64,000 nucleotides of DNA from CAYQJL01 sp964612295 (GTDB lineage: Bacteria; Eisenbacteria; RBG-16-71-46; CAIMUX01; WJJG01): the NCBI GenBank assembly GCA_964612295.1, contig CAZTDY010000001.1:1-64000 (forward strand), written 5' to 3'. The notes beneath the pieces are model-generated. The model made no database searches. It had not been told where the DNA came from and saw only the letters and a program-made list of their open reading frames with translations. This document shows positions 8,621-18,064 of the stretch, piece by piece; within the stretch, counting starts at the first letter, position 1; each line of letters opens with the position of its first letter. The translations under genes and the position numbers were made by a program.

Positions 8621-10912
8621 ATGAAGCCCAGCAGTTCCCATCTGAACCTACGGACGGGATGGCTGGGTTTCCTGCTTCTTGGCGCCATCTCCCTGCTGAT
8701 CCAGACGCTTCTGATCAGAGAGGCGCTCTTCGCGTTTCACGGGGGCGAGGTTGGTCTGGGGCTTTTCTTCGCTGTCTGGCTCGGGGGCATTGCTCTCGGC
8801 GCGTGGGTGGGCAGCGTCAGGGTGGGATCCGGCGCGCATCGCGCCCCGGGATCGCTCACGTTCACGAGCGGGCTGATCCTGCTGGTGATGGCGGGCGTGA
8901 TCGCGGTCGGCCTCATGCGTCATCATCGGCTGTGGCTGCCCCTCCCGGTCGGGGGTTTTCTGCCCGCGGGGACCTACCTGCTTCTCTTGCTGGGCAGCGC
9001 GTTCCCCGTAGGCTGCCTGACGGGACTCCTCTTTCCCCTCGGCCTGTCCATCTGGCGGATCAAGCCGGGTCCGGCCTACGCCTGGGAGGCGCTGGGATCG
9101 ATGGCCGGCGGCGCACTGACGGCCTATCTGGCCCTACCCCGATTCGGGGCCCTGGAAATCCTGGGCGGCGCGGGGGTGGGCACGCTTCTCTTCGCTGCGC
9201 GCGGGCGATCGCGGTGGGTGGCCGGGGGGCTCGCGCTCGTGCTTGGAGTGTCTCTGGCGGCGGGCCTGATCGGACGCGTGGACACGTTCTGGCTTGATCG
9301 CCGTTTCCGTGGTCTGGAAACCGGCGCGGATGCGCGGCTGCATCTCGACACGCCCTACCATCACGTCACGCTGGCCGAATTCGGCGAGGAACCGTCCCTT
9401 TATATCGACGGCCTCTATGCCGGCAACGTCGCCGACGCCTACGTCGACAGCCTGCAGGCAGCCCTCGTTGCCGGGGTGCATCCAACACCTGCGAAAACCA
9501 TCGTCATCGCGCCGGCATTCAGCGGACCGGTGGGCGTTCTCGCCGGTGCCCACGGGGTATCCCTGCGTCTGCTCAGACTGGACGAGCGCCTCGATCAGGC
9601 CATTCTGGCCCGCCATCCGTTCCTCGCGAACCGGCTGGCCGCCTTGCAGCAGGCGGGCCGTCTTCACACCGGAGACCCCCGCGAGATGCTGGCAGGTGGC
9701 GGAGAGAAGGTAGATCTGATCGCCGTCCTGGGAACCGGGCCCGTGAATGGCACGGAGAACCGGCTATACACGCGCGAGTTTTTCGCGCTGTGCGCCGAAC
9801 TCCTCCGGCCGGGAGGGCGGTTGGTGCTGACGCTCCCCGGAACCGCCAACGTGCCGAGTCCCTGGGATGTGAGAATGCGCGCCTCCGTGTTCTGTGCCCT
9901 GCAGCAGGCATTTGACGAGGTGCTGATCCTGCCGGGGGAGGAGCACCTTCTGGTGGGGGCCGGCCCCCGCGGTCGGGGCGGGCCCGAACCACCCCTCACC
10001 CTGAGCGCGGACAGCCTGAGTGCGCGCCGGGCTCGGGCGTGGCCGGGCGGCGCCGCGTGGCCGGCGGCGTTTTTCGCGCGCCTCCTGCCAGCCCAACGCC
10101 AGGAAACGCTTCAACAGGCCGTAGCTCACGAGGCCGCCGGGTCGGAACCGAACGCGGACCGGCACCCGCGGGCCTACTACGCTCAACTCCGCCGATGGGA
10201 TCACCTCACCGGGGGCACCCTGGGAGGGCTTCTCGGCTGGTGGCACGGGCGGCCCTGGACCGGCTCGGGAGCCCTACTCCTGGTGCTTGGCGCGCTGGCC
10301 CTTCTCGTGCGGCGGCGCTGGGGGCAGGCGGCCCTGACGATCGCGACCACGGGCTTCGCCGGGATGGGGCTCGATGTAATCGTCCTTCTGCTCTTTCAGA
10401 CTTATTGCGGGGCGCTGTATCTGAAGGTGGGCCTGGTGACCGGGCTCTTCATGGTCGGCCTGGCGATCGGAGCAGCCCTGGGGCATCGCCTTCCCAGCCA
10501 GGGGCCGCGCAAGACGCTCGCCGGGGCCGACCTGCTGTGGATCCTCCTCCTTCTGGGGGCGGTTCTGGCCCTGCCCGTCCTCGACCGCTGTTCGGCCGCC
10601 CAATGCGAGCTTCTCCTCCTCGGCGCCGCACTGGCCGGGGGCATCATCACGGGGCTGCCGTTCCCGGCGGCAGCGCGGGCCTGGGGGCTTCGCCGCAAAA
10701 AGGCTCCCGGGCGCGACCCCGACTCGGCCCGCGCCTGGGCGGGGGGAGCAGCCGATGCGGCCGATCACGCGGGCGCCATTCTCGGGGGTTTGCTGGCGGG
10801 GACGTTTCTCATTCCGCTGCTGGGGTATGCCGGAGCCCTGCTCTGCCTGCTGGCTGTCAAAACACTGAGCGCGGCAGGGGCGCTGATGGATCTCTCGGCG
10901 GCGGACGGCTAG
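8621..10912 (+). CDS. Polytopic membrane protein fused to a spermidine-synthase-like domain
   Basis: A 763-aa integral membrane protein. Residues 1-215 contain about six membrane segments with the motif FAVWLGGIALGAWVGS. Residues ~235-430 form a soluble aminopropyltransferase-like Rossmann domain, recognisable from LHLDTPYHHVTLAEFGEEPS and TREFFALCAELLRPGGRLVL. Residues ~545-760 are a second membrane block. This architecture is known from spermidine-synthase-like proteins of many environmental bacteria and its reaction is not established. Polyamine synthesis should not be assumed, because the usual catalytic Asp/Gly-rich motif (GGGDG) is not seen. The stop overlaps the convergent radical SAM gene by 4 bases. 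Confidence 0.7.
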   Translation: MKPSSSHLNLRTGWLGFLLLGAISLLIQTLLIREALFAFHGGEVGLGLFFAVWLGGIALGAWVGSVRVGSGAHRAPGSLTFTSGLILLVMAGVIAVGLMRHHRLWLPLPVGGFLPAGTYLLLLLGSAFPVGCLTGLLFPLGLSIWRIKPGPAYAWEALGSMAGGALTAYLALPRFGALEILGGAGVGTLLFAARGRSRWVAGGLALVLGVSLAAGLIGRVDTFWLDRRFRGLETGADARLHLDTPYHHVTLAEFGEEPSLYIDGLYAGNVADAYVDSLQAALVAGVHPTPAKTIVIAPAFSGPVGVLAGAHGVSLRLLRLDERLDQAILARHPFLANRLAALQQAGRLHTGDPREMLAGGGEKVDLIAVLGTGPVNGTENRLYTREFFALCAELLRPGGRLVLTLPGTANVPSPWDVRMRASVFCALQQAFDEVLILPGEEHLLVGAGPRGRGGPEPPLTLSADSLSARRARAWPGGAAWPAAFFARLLPAQRQETLQQAVAHEAAGSEPNADRHPRAYYAQLRRWDHLTGGTLGGLLGWWHGRPWTGSGALLLVLGALALLVRRRWGQAALTIATTGFAGMGLDVIVLLLFQTYCGALYLKVGLVTGLFMVGLAIGAALGHRLPSQGPRKTLAGADLLWILLLLGAVLALPVLDRCSAAQCELLLLGAALAGGIITGLPFPAAARAWGLRRKKAPGRDPDSARAWAGGAADAADHAGAILGGLLAGTFLIPLLGYAGALLCLLAVKTLSAAGALMDLSAADG

Positions 10913-12060
10913 GCGGACTCCCACACGCCGGGAATCGGATGCCTGCACTTCTTGCAGCACCCCTCTTCGAGGTCGATCTTGCCGATCACGTAGCCGAAGC
11001 GTTCGATCACCTTGTGCCCGCAGTCGGGGCAGTGGGTCGATTCGGTGGGGTGGCCCTGGGCGTTGCCGATGTAGACGTAGTTGATGCCCTCGGCTCGAGC
11101 CAAAGCGTGGAGGCGCTCGAGCGTGGCGACCGGCGTCCGGGGCAGATTCTGAATCTTGTAGGTCGGATGGAACCGGCTGAGGTGAACGGGAACGTCCGGT
11201 CCCAGCTCGCCGCGGATCCAGCGGAACATCTCGCGGTTGCTGGCGTCGTCGTCGTTGAGCGTGGGGATGACGAGCACCACGATCTCGGTCCAGATGCCCA
11301 GCTCCTTGAGCAGGCGCAGCGTGTCCAGCACCGGGTTCAGCCGAGCGCTGCACTGCTCCTGGTAGAAACGTTCGGTGAAGGCCTTGAGATCGACCTTGTA
11401 GGCGGCCAGATGGGGGGCCAACTCGCGCAAGGGCTCGGCGCCGATGTAGCCGTTCGACACCACCACGTTGTGGATCCCGCGCGGTGTCGTGTAGCGCGCG
11501 ATGTCGAGCAGGTACTCGTAGAAGATGGTGGGCTCGGTGTAGGTGTAGGCGATCGAGGGCGCGCCGTGATGGCGGGCGGCTCGCAGAAGGCCTTCCGGGG
11601 TCGCCTCGTTGGAGCCGATCTGTTCCGGTCTGAACTGCGAGATCTGCCAGTTCTGGCAGAAGCGGCACTCCATATTGCACCCGGGGGTGGCGATGCTCAG
11701 CGCGTCGGTGCCGGGAAGGAAATGGAAGAACGGCTTCTTTTCGATCGGGTCGACATGGGCGGAACAGACCCTGCCGTAGACCAGCGTGACGTACTCGCCG
11801 CCTTCGTTCTCCCGCACTCCGCAGTAGCCCCGTTCACGATCGGCGACCCGGCACTCGCGCGGGCACAGGCGGCAGAGGACCTTGTCATCCTCGAGCCGGT
11901 CGTAGTGCAGAGCGGGGGCGCGGCCGACCTTTGCCTCGCCCCCCGAAAGCGCGAAGTCGACCGCATCCTGGGCCGAGGCCGATGGCAGGCGGCCAGAACC
12001 CAGGAAGGCGCAGCCGGCGCATCCCCCCATGACCCTTCTGATGAATTGCCGTCTTTTCAT
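10909..12060 (-). CDS. amrS: AmmeMemoRadiSam system radical SAM enzyme with an export-type N-terminus
   Basis: A 383-aa radical SAM protein of the AmrS family. The 4Fe-4S motif is CNMECRFCQNW (CxxxCxxC). An N-terminal cysteine cluster (CRLCPRECRV, CGVRENE) and a C-terminal one (HCPDCGHKVI, CCKKCRHPIPG) probably bind metal. The N-terminus, MKRRQFIRRVMGGCAGCAFLG, has a twin-arginine pattern, a hydrophobic stretch and cysteines that could act as a lipobox, which is odd for an oxygen-sensitive radical SAM enzyme. ATG 12060 is chosen because it gives this N-terminus; GGAGG lies 12 bases upstream. It is the last gene of the set after the Memo-AMMECR1 fusion and the DUF362 gene. The substrate of the family is unknown. 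Confidence 0.85.
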   Translation of the reverse strand: MKRRQFIRRVMGGCAGCAFLGSGRLPSASAQDAVDFALSGGEAKVGRAPALHYDRLEDDKVLCRLCPRECRVADRERGYCGVRENEGGEYVTLVYGRVCSAHVDPIEKKPFFHFLPGTDALSIATPGCNMECRFCQNWQISQFRPEQIGSNEATPEGLLRAARHHGAPSIAYTYTEPTIFYEYLLDIARYTTPRGIHNVVVSNGYIGAEPLRELAPHLAAYKVDLKAFTERFYQEQCSARLNPVLDTLRLLKELGIWTEIVVLVIPTLNDDDASNREMFRWIRGELGPDVPVHLSRFHPTYKIQNLPRTPVATLERLHALARAEGINYVYIGNAQGHPTESTHCPDCGHKVIERFGYVIGKIDLEEGCCKKCRHPIPGVWESA

Positions 12061-12086
12061 CGGCCCACAAAACCTCCGGCCATCCG

Positions 12087-13091
12087 CTAGACCTCGAGGC
12101 GGCTGATGCCCTCCGCCCTTCCCAAACCCATCTGGGCTGCAGTGCCAAGCCACGAAGGTGCGCGCCCGGCCTCCTCCAGACTCGGCAAGCCGATTTCCTG
12201 GCGGCGGGCGGCGATCATGGCGGCCGCGGTGGCGTCGACCGCCACGGGATCACAGCCGACCAGCAGACGATCCTGCGGCCAGATCCACTGCTCCCGGAAA
12301 GCAGGCCCGCCGTTGGCCTGTCCGAGCAGCGCGTCGATGATCGTGAGCCGCAGCTTGCCGCGCACCGAGGGGAGCGCCGCGACCTGTGCCACGTAGGGGT
12401 CGCAGTTGTGATCGTGATAACGATTCGGATTGTGGATCAACCCGTAGAGGTTCTTCATGCCGGCCGACACCCCCGCCAGATCGTGATCCTTGAGCACCCC
12501 GACATTGATCAGCGCGGTCGTGTAGTCGGTGAGAATGCGCGATAGGAGGCTGCCGACCGAACCGGAGTGCTCAATCCGGCTCGTATAGCCGCCGCCGCGC
12601 AGATCGTCGGTGCCGTAGACGCGGACCGCTTGCGGCCCGGTTTGCCGCGTGAAACCGCACCGCTGCAATTCCCCGCCGGTCCGCTCGAAGATGATGATCT
12701 GTCCCGGGGCCAGGCCGGCCGCCTGCAGACCCGTCGTGATGGCGCCGATCAATACGCGGCGGGGCGACAGGTGGCCGGCGGCCAGTCCGTTGATCTTGAT
12801 TCCCACCGTATCGCTCGGCCGAAAAAGGCGCGCCCAGGGATCGGGGCCCAGCAGCCGCTCCATGGCTGCCTGAAGCCGCGCGGCCACCTGGTCCCCGGGG
12901 ACCGAATCCAGATTCGAACGGATGGATCGCCCGGTCGGAAGAATGTCACCCGCCAACGCGACCTGGCCTTCCAACCCCGTTAGGTAGCGGGGGGGCGGCG
13001 GAGAGGACCCGCTGGAACGGATGGGGCTCGCCCCAGCCGCGGCCATGGCCAGGGATCCGAAACCCGCCTCGATGAATCTACGCCGGTGCAT
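12087..13091 (-). CDS. DUF362 protein with twin-arginine-like signal
   Basis: A 334-aa protein of the DUF362 family (no established activity; often found near iron-sulfur proteins). The N-terminus, MHRRRFIEAGFGSLAMAAAG, looks like a Tat or Sec signal. Family features include SDTVGIKINGLAAGHLSPRR near residue 100 and VGVLKDHDLAGVSAGMKNLYG near 200. No ferredoxin-type cysteine motif is visible, unlike many DUF362 members. It starts two bases after the stop of the Memo-AMMECR1 fusion and ends 26 bases before amrS, so the three are almost certainly one operon. A second DUF362 protein (16621-17982) lies upstream. Confidence 0.8.
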   Translation of the reverse strand: MHRRRFIEAGFGSLAMAAAGASPIRSSGSSPPPPRYLTGLEGQVALAGDILPTGRSIRSNLDSVPGDQVAARLQAAMERLLGPDPWARLFRPSDTVGIKINGLAAGHLSPRRVLIGAITTGLQAAGLAPGQIIIFERTGGELQRCGFTRQTGPQAVRVYGTDDLRGGGYTSRIEHSGSVGSLLSRILTDYTTALINVGVLKDHDLAGVSAGMKNLYGLIHNPNRYHDHNCDPYVAQVAALPSVRGKLRLTIIDALLGQANGGPAFREQWIWPQDRLLVGCDPVAVDATAAAMIAARRQEIGLPSLEEAGRAPSWLGTAAQMGLGRAEGISRLEV

Positions 13092-13093
13092 GG

Positions 13094-14770
13094 CTACTCG
13101 TGCGACTTCTCTTCTTCAAACACCAAGGCCTCAAATACCTGGAAGGTCGTGCCCGATCGCCAGGCCTCGCGGGGGAGGCCCGCTTTGATCGATAGCCGAT
13201 CGAGCATCGTATCCCGATCCCAACCCCACTCGGGCGCCACCTGGGGCAGGAAGACCGCCCTATTTCCCGCGCGTTCGAGCACGACACCGTGCCGACCGAC
13301 CTCGATTTCTTCCGGTCCCGACACCTCCTGCAGAGGCGTGAGCACGGAGATCTCGATGTGCAGGTTGCCCAACTCGGCGGATGTGACCGGGGGAAAACGG
13401 GGATCGTGAAGGCCGGCGCTGATTGCGTTCGAGACCACACCGCGCGCCAGCGGCTCTCGGCCGACGATGTGGCCGATACACCCGCGGAGATCGCCCCCCT
13501 TGTTGAGGGTCACGAACACACCGCAGAGGAGGCCCATCTTGCTCTCCGAGACGCCGGTCGGAAAGGTGTGCGGGTCGGGGGGTTCTTCGCCCCGCAGGAC
13601 GTTCGCAAGCGTCTCGCGCGCCAGGTCCAGCAGGTAGTCCTTCTCGGCCGGGGAGAGCTCCAGGGTGGCCTCCGCACGTGTCGATGCGGGGGTCTCCCCC
13701 CAGGGAACGACTCCCTCCAAGCTCGGGGGATACACCGATCCGGGCACCAGCGCACTCGGCTGGAAGAAGGCCACCGAGGCATAGCTGACCGAACCGTCGA
13801 AGTCGCCGAGCAGGTCGGCGGATCGGTAGTAGTCGAGAACGCGGGCCTGTGGCGGGCCGCCCCCCCAGCGGGCCTGCAGCTCGGGGAGCCGAAGCAGTTC
13901 GAGCAGAACACCGATCGGCCGGATACCGCAGACGGTGATGTCCGTGTCTAGTTTGTAGGCCGCCAGAGCCTGCGCGTCGAGGTCCACGATTGCCTCGAGC
14001 GCGCCTTTGTCGAGTCGCTTCAGGTTTTCATCCGGGCGATCCCGGAAGGGCAGGTATCCAAACCGGCCGCCGTAATGGCAGAAGTCGGAGCTGATCACGA
14101 TGAGGGTTCCCGCATCGATGTGGGCCATCAGCGCCTCGGCCATCTCACGCCAGCGGGACGCCTCCAGGCTGGAGATCAGAATCGGCACCAACCGGTAGGG
14201 GTGACGGAGAACCCGCTGGAGAAAAGGCAACTCGATCTCCAGGCAGTGTTCGGGGCGATGGGCCCCGGCCCGACTCTGGAACAGGGGGTGATCGAGGAGA
14301 TCATCGATCACGGCGGTATCCAGGGGGACCCGTCCGAGCGGTGTCTCATAGGCCTCGACCGGCATGATCGAGGCTCCCTGGAACGATTGGTGATGCGATG
14401 GCCCGATCAGGATGACCCGGTCGATGGCCTGGCCGGCCTCACCTTGAAGTAGCCTGAAGGCGTGGCCCGCCGCATCCCCCGAGAAACGATGCCCCGCGTG
14501 CGGGGTGATCAGCGCGACGGGAAGCGTCGAAGCGACCTCCGCCAGCGGGCGTCCCCGCTGCAAGTGATCGTCGATCGATTGCGCCAGGGCTTCGGGATCC
14601 GACGTGTACCAGGTGCCGGCAAGGGCACTCGGGCGAATCTGGTCCATGTCACGTGCCTCGCAGTTGAAGCTGCAGGTCAGCAAGAAAGCCACCAATAACG
14701 GAAGGATCATGATTGGAGCGCGGGCCGTAGGCCGGGGCTGATGGCGAGCGAGTGGATTGGGGATCGGCAT
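13094..14770 (-). CDS. AmmeMemoRadiSam proteins B (Memo-like) and A (AMMECR1) fused, with signal peptide
   Basis: A 558-aa fusion. Residues ~40-330 are Memo-like (ALAGTWYTSD, LITPHAGHRFSGDAAGHAF, VILIGPSHHQSFQG, VISSDFCHYG), with the conserved His/Cys residues of the extradiol-dioxygenase-like Memo fold. Residues ~370-550 are AMMECR1 (GLLCGVFVTLNKGGDLRGCI, DPRFPPVTSAEL, EWGWDRDTMLDRL). The N-terminus has a hydrophobic segment, MILPLLVAFLLTCSFNCEA, after a short basic lead, so the protein is probably exported. ATG 14770 is preferred because GGGAG lies nine bases upstream. With the next two genes it completes the AmmeMemoRadiSam triad, whose biochemical role is unsettled. Confidence 0.88.
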   Translation of the reverse strand: MPIPNPLARHQPRPTARAPIMILPLLVAFLLTCSFNCEARDMDQIRPSALAGTWYTSDPEALAQSIDDHLQRGRPLAEVASTLPVALITPHAGHRFSGDAAGHAFRLLQGEAGQAIDRVILIGPSHHQSFQGASIMPVEAYETPLGRVPLDTAVIDDLLDHPLFQSRAGAHRPEHCLEIELPFLQRVLRHPYRLVPILISSLEASRWREMAEALMAHIDAGTLIVISSDFCHYGGRFGYLPFRDRPDENLKRLDKGALEAIVDLDAQALAAYKLDTDITVCGIRPIGVLLELLRLPELQARWGGGPPQARVLDYYRSADLLGDFDGSVSYASVAFFQPSALVPGSVYPPSLEGVVPWGETPASTRAEATLELSPAEKDYLLDLARETLANVLRGEEPPDPHTFPTGVSESKMGLLCGVFVTLNKGGDLRGCIGHIVGREPLARGVVSNAISAGLHDPRFPPVTSAELGNLHIEISVLTPLQEVSGPEEIEVGRHGVVLERAGNRAVFLPQVAPEWGWDRDTMLDRLSIKAGLPREAWRSGTTFQVFEALVFEEEKSHE

Positions 14771-14878
14771 TGGACTCATCTCCCATGTCAGGGTCCATCG
14801 TAGGCGATTGGCCCCGGATGGGCAATCTCGTCCGGAGTCTGCCTGCCCAGTCGCGGATGGCAGGTTTGGCGGGCGCAC

Positions 14879-15910
14879 CTAGTGCAGGCAGATGAAGCCT
14901 ACGCCCTCCGTCCACCCCGCGCCCAGGAGGCGTTTCCGGATGAGTTGGCGGGCACCTTTGGTGCCCACGGCCACCAGGATCAGGGGAGGATCCTCTTGTG
15001 GCCCTCGCGGCCAGTCGGAGCGTGATCCGAGATCCTGGGGCGAGAGGATGGGGCAACCCTGCCGGTCTCCGCCGATCTTGCGCGGGTCGATGTCGACAAA
15101 GGCGGTCGGTCGCAGGCCCCGCTCCCGCAGGGCCCGGCCCAAACGCAGCCCATTCCGGCCGGCTCCCCAGATGAGGACGGCGCGTTCCTCGAGGCACGGC
15201 GCCAGATGATGGAGTTTGCAGGCCAGAAAAGCGGCCGGATCGTAGCGAGGATCCTCGTGGGTGAGGCGGCCCTCGTGATGACGCCAGGCGTAGAGGATCT
15301 CCGGCGGTTTGGCGAATTGCCAGCCGGCAGTATGCATTCTCAGCCAGAGGTCGTAGTCCTCGGGCCAGCCACGGTCTTGATACCCTCCGCAGTCTTCGAA
15401 CGCCTGCCGTCGCATGATGACCGACGGATGGGGCAGGGGGCTTTCGACGTAGATCTCGCGCGCGATCTCTTCGGGGGCCACGAGCCCATTGAGCCACTCG
15501 CCGTAGGCCCGCCAACCCGGGCGGACGTTCTCCTCGGGAAACAGCCGCACGCGGCAGCCCACCGCTCCCAATCGGGGCGAACTCTCCAGGAGGGCGAGCG
15601 TCTGCTCGAGGCGGGCCGGACTCGAGACATCATCCGCATCCTGCCTGGCCAGGTAGGGGGCGCGGGCCTCTCGGGCGGCTTGATTGAGCGCGGGGATGAT
15701 CCCCCCCGTTTCCGGCCTCCGGTAGAGGCGAAACCTCGGGTCCTCGGCGGAAATCTCACCAGCGATCTTGCCGGTGCGGTCCGACGAGGCGTCATCGACC
15801 AGGATGCACTCCCAGTCCAGGTGAGTCTGCCGCCGCAGGCTTTCCATCGCCTCGGTGAGCGTGCGCTCCGCATTGCGCGCCGGCAGAAGAACACTGACCG
15901 AAGGGACCAT
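14879..15910 (-). CDS. Family 2 glycosyltransferase with a C-terminal Rossmann-like segment
   Basis: A 343-aa GT-A fold transferase. It begins VSVLLPARNAERTLTEAMES, has VDDASSDRT for nucleotide-sugar binding and LARQDADDVSSP (the DxD-type metal site), and has GWPEDYDLWLRM as the acceptor/catalytic ED region. After residue ~245 a separate segment, VLIWGAGRNGLRLGRALRE, then FVDIDPRKIGG, resembles the NAD-binding part of PglD- or epimerase-like proteins; its role here is unknown. Donor and acceptor are unknown. The gene lies 30 bases after a small secreted-protein gene and 108 bases before the Memo fusion, all on the same strand. Confidence 0.82.
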   Translation of the reverse strand: MVPSVSVLLPARNAERTLTEAMESLRRQTHLDWECILVDDASSDRTGKIAGEISAEDPRFRLYRRPETGGIIPALNQAAREARAPYLARQDADDVSSPARLEQTLALLESSPRLGAVGCRVRLFPEENVRPGWRAYGEWLNGLVAPEEIAREIYVESPLPHPSVIMRRQAFEDCGGYQDRGWPEDYDLWLRMHTAGWQFAKPPEILYAWRHHEGRLTHEDPRYDPAAFLACKLHHLAPCLEERAVLIWGAGRNGLRLGRALRERGLRPTAFVDIDPRKIGGDRQGCPILSPQDLGSRSDWPRGPQEDPPLILVAVGTKGARQLIRKRLLGAGWTEGVGFICLH

Positions 15911-15940
15911 CCCCGAGCTCTCTCCCTGGCAGCTGCCCGC

Positions 15941-16567
15941 CTATTGACAACTATGGGTCCAGGCGGCACCGAAGACGATGAACTCAACCAGCCCGGTCCA
16001 CCCGTCGCCATCGTAGTCCGTGCAGCCATCCCCGGCCTGCCCATAGCGCTGGGCGAAGTAGATGAAATCGACGATCCCGACGACGCCATCACCCGGCGGC
16101 GGCAGATCGGGGCTGATCACTCGGTTGTAGACCCTGAAGGGTACCCCGTTTCCGATGATCCAGACGACATCCTGCCCGAGGCTGCATCCGCCGCCGGCGA
16201 TGTTGAATACGGCCCGGCCGTTGACGTCCGTCACGCCGGTCAGAACAGCATCGGGGCAGAGGAAGAGGTCGGTGTGGTTTTCGAAGACCACCTCGACGAA
16301 AACGCCGGGAATCGGATTCCCTTCGTCGGTTCTGAGGATGACCTCGAACTCGCTCAACTCGGGCCCGGGATCGGCGGCGTCGTGCGGGCAGAGGAGCACT
16401 GCGCCAATCTCGTCACAGGGGTTGACTTCGGCGTTGATGGGAGGGGGGGGCAACACGACGTCCGCACCGGCGGCAACCGGTATACCCACCAGGCAGACGA
16501 GTCCCAGCAGTGACCAGGTCATGTCTCTGAGCCTAGAGGGCATCCACTGGTTTCGCATCCGGTTCAT
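15941..16567 (-). CDS. Small secreted protein: Ig-like domain plus EF-hand/dockerin-like tail
   Basis: A 208-aa exported protein of unknown function. A signal peptide (residues ~14-35) is followed by an Ig-like beta domain (GNPIPGVFVEVVFE to AVFNIAGGGCSLG), then a C-terminal repeat pair: GDGVVGIVDFIYFAQRYG and DYDGDGWTGLVEFIVFGAAW. The second repeat has a canonical EF-hand calcium loop (D-x-D-x-D-G-x5-E). It ends WTHSCQ. The protein at 18863-19429 has the same plan. The start is well supported by AAGGAGGTGA seven bases upstream. It is probably cell-surface or matrix-associated (inference). Confidence 0.7.
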   Translation of the reverse strand: MNRMRNQWMPSRLRDMTWSLLGLVCLVGIPVAAGADVVLPPPPINAEVNPCDEIGAVLLCPHDAADPGPELSEFEVILRTDEGNPIPGVFVEVVFENHTDLFLCPDAVLTGVTDVNGRAVFNIAGGGCSLGQDVVWIIGNGVPFRVYNRVISPDLPPPGDGVVGIVDFIYFAQRYGQAGDGCTDYDGDGWTGLVEFIVFGAAWTHSCQ

Positions 16568-16620
16568 GATCTCACCTCCTTGTTGTGCCGCGGAGGTCGA
16601 TCAAGTGGGCCAACCTTGCT

Positions 16621-17982
16621 CTACCCCAGGATGATCCTCCGCGAACGAACTTCACGTTCGGTTGTCAACGTAGCGAAATAGGCGCCGCGGGCCACGCGCT
16701 GCCCGCGGTCGTCGCGCCCGTCCCAATGCATCTGTGAGTACCCCGCTCCGACGGTGCGCTCGCCCAGATGCCTGACGATCCGGCCGCTGGCATCCGCGAT
16801 GACCAGGCTCACTCGTCCCTCGACGGGGACCCGGAACCGCAGCGTGGTGTGATCGATCATCGGGTTGGGCCGGGGCGGAGCAAACAGCAGGCCGCCGACC
16901 TGCAGGACCGAGTCGTCGTCGATGGCAGATGCGTCGTAGTAGAGCACGTCCATGGCCGCTTCATCGGAGACGCCGAGATAGTAGGGCTCCTCGGAGGCCC
17001 CCTCGATCCAAGTGCAGGGTCTCAGGGAATACCCCTGCGCAGCACGCTCGGCATTGATGACGTCGCGTCCCCAGTACTCGTTCGTCACCGGATCGGTCGT
17101 GACGAAGAGCATGTTGGGCGCACCGCCGTTGAACGTGTCCCACTCCATGGGCGGATTGCCGGGACCGCCATTCCAGGTGCCCCGGATACCGTCCATCAGC
17201 ACGAGCGCGGTCTTGTCCTTGATCATCGTATCGGCGTTGAGGGTCAGCATCCCGGGGATGTTGCCGCACAAACTCGAGGGGCTGCAGGAGCCGTAGTGAT
17301 TCTTGAGGGCCAGGGTCAGCTGGTTGTTTCCATCGGAGTGGCTCTTCAGCACCGGCATGTTGATCACGTAGTCGCGATCGAGAAAGAACTGCGACAGCTG
17401 ATAGCCGCCGTAGGGATAGTAGCCGGACCCGCTGGCGTTGTTTGAGCTGCTGATCAGCGCCGTGTTGCCGCCGAAGGTGAATTCGCTCGTCTCGTATCCG
17501 TGGTACGGCAGATTGTGGCGATCGAAGACAACCACGTTGCTGACGTCATAGGTTCCGCCCAACATCATCGACAGTCCGGACACGACACCGCGGGCGGTTT
17601 CCCACCGCGTGTCGCACGAGCCGATGCAGTTGACTTTGATCGCAATGGTCGTCCCGGCGTGCAGGTCGGGGAACAACGCTTCGAAAGCCTGGCCCGTGTC
17701 CGGCTCACCCGTGAGCATCCTGACGCAGGAATGGACGGTCTGCTCGATCAGGTCGCGATCAAAACTCCCTTCGGTGCCCCCCATGTTGGGGTCGTGGGCG
17801 AGGACAATGCGTCCCGGCAGCCCGTTGCTCCGCCCCCCGCCCGCGTAGGCGGGGCCGTCCGCCTTTGCGGCTCGCGTGAGGCCACCCGATCCTGCGGCCA
17901 GAGCTGCGAGAGAGGAGTACTTCAGAAAGTCGCGCCGGGTTGTCGAGCGCAGGTTGGCATCCGTGTTGCCTGCGTGGGCCAT
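16621..17982 (-). CDS. Tat-exported DUF362 protein with FlgD-like C-terminal sorting module
   Basis: A 453-aa protein. It begins with a clear twin-arginine signal (TTRRDFLKYSSLAALAAG). The body is DUF362-like (IAIKVNCIGS, VVFDRHNLPYHGYE, YVINMPVLKSH, LTLALKNHYGSC), extending to about residue 365. The last ~75 residues form a FlgD/T9SS-type beta module: PNPMIDHTTLRFRVP, GRIVRHLG, MHWDGRDDRGQRVARGAYFA. ATG 17982 has AGGAGG seven bases upstream, and a good promoter lies at 18065-18092. Tat export suggests folding with a cofactor in the cytoplasm (inference). Confidence 0.82.
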   Translation of the reverse strand: MAHAGNTDANLRSTTRRDFLKYSSLAALAAGSGGLTRAAKADGPAYAGGGRSNGLPGRIVLAHDPNMGGTEGSFDRDLIEQTVHSCVRMLTGEPDTGQAFEALFPDLHAGTTIAIKVNCIGSCDTRWETARGVVSGLSMMLGGTYDVSNVVVFDRHNLPYHGYETSEFTFGGNTALISSSNNASGSGYYPYGGYQLSQFFLDRDYVINMPVLKSHSDGNNQLTLALKNHYGSCSPSSLCGNIPGMLTLNADTMIKDKTALVLMDGIRGTWNGGPGNPPMEWDTFNGGAPNMLFVTTDPVTNEYWGRDVINAERAAQGYSLRPCTWIEGASEEPYYLGVSDEAAMDVLYYDASAIDDDSVLQVGGLLFAPPRPNPMIDHTTLRFRVPVEGRVSLVIADASGRIVRHLGERTVGAGYSQMHWDGRDDRGQRVARGAYFATLTTEREVRSRRIILG

Positions 17983-18064
17983 TTGAAATCCTCCTGGAGT
18001 CTCCAGAGAAACGCATACGTCCACAAAGACCAGCTCAGGAGGCTGGCCATACAAATCAGTCTAC

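Noticed and set aside
10039..12090. A 683-codon plus-strand frame across the spermidine-synthase-like and radical SAM genes
   Set aside because: It overlaps two recognised genes in other frames, and its composition (Arg, Gly, Pro-rich) is that of a GC-rich shadow.
14771..14878. Upstream extension of the Memo-AMMECR1 fusion to 14878
   Set aside because: The added residues are low-complexity, touch the end of the glycosyltransferase gene and lack an SD; ATG 14770 has GGGAG at nine bases.
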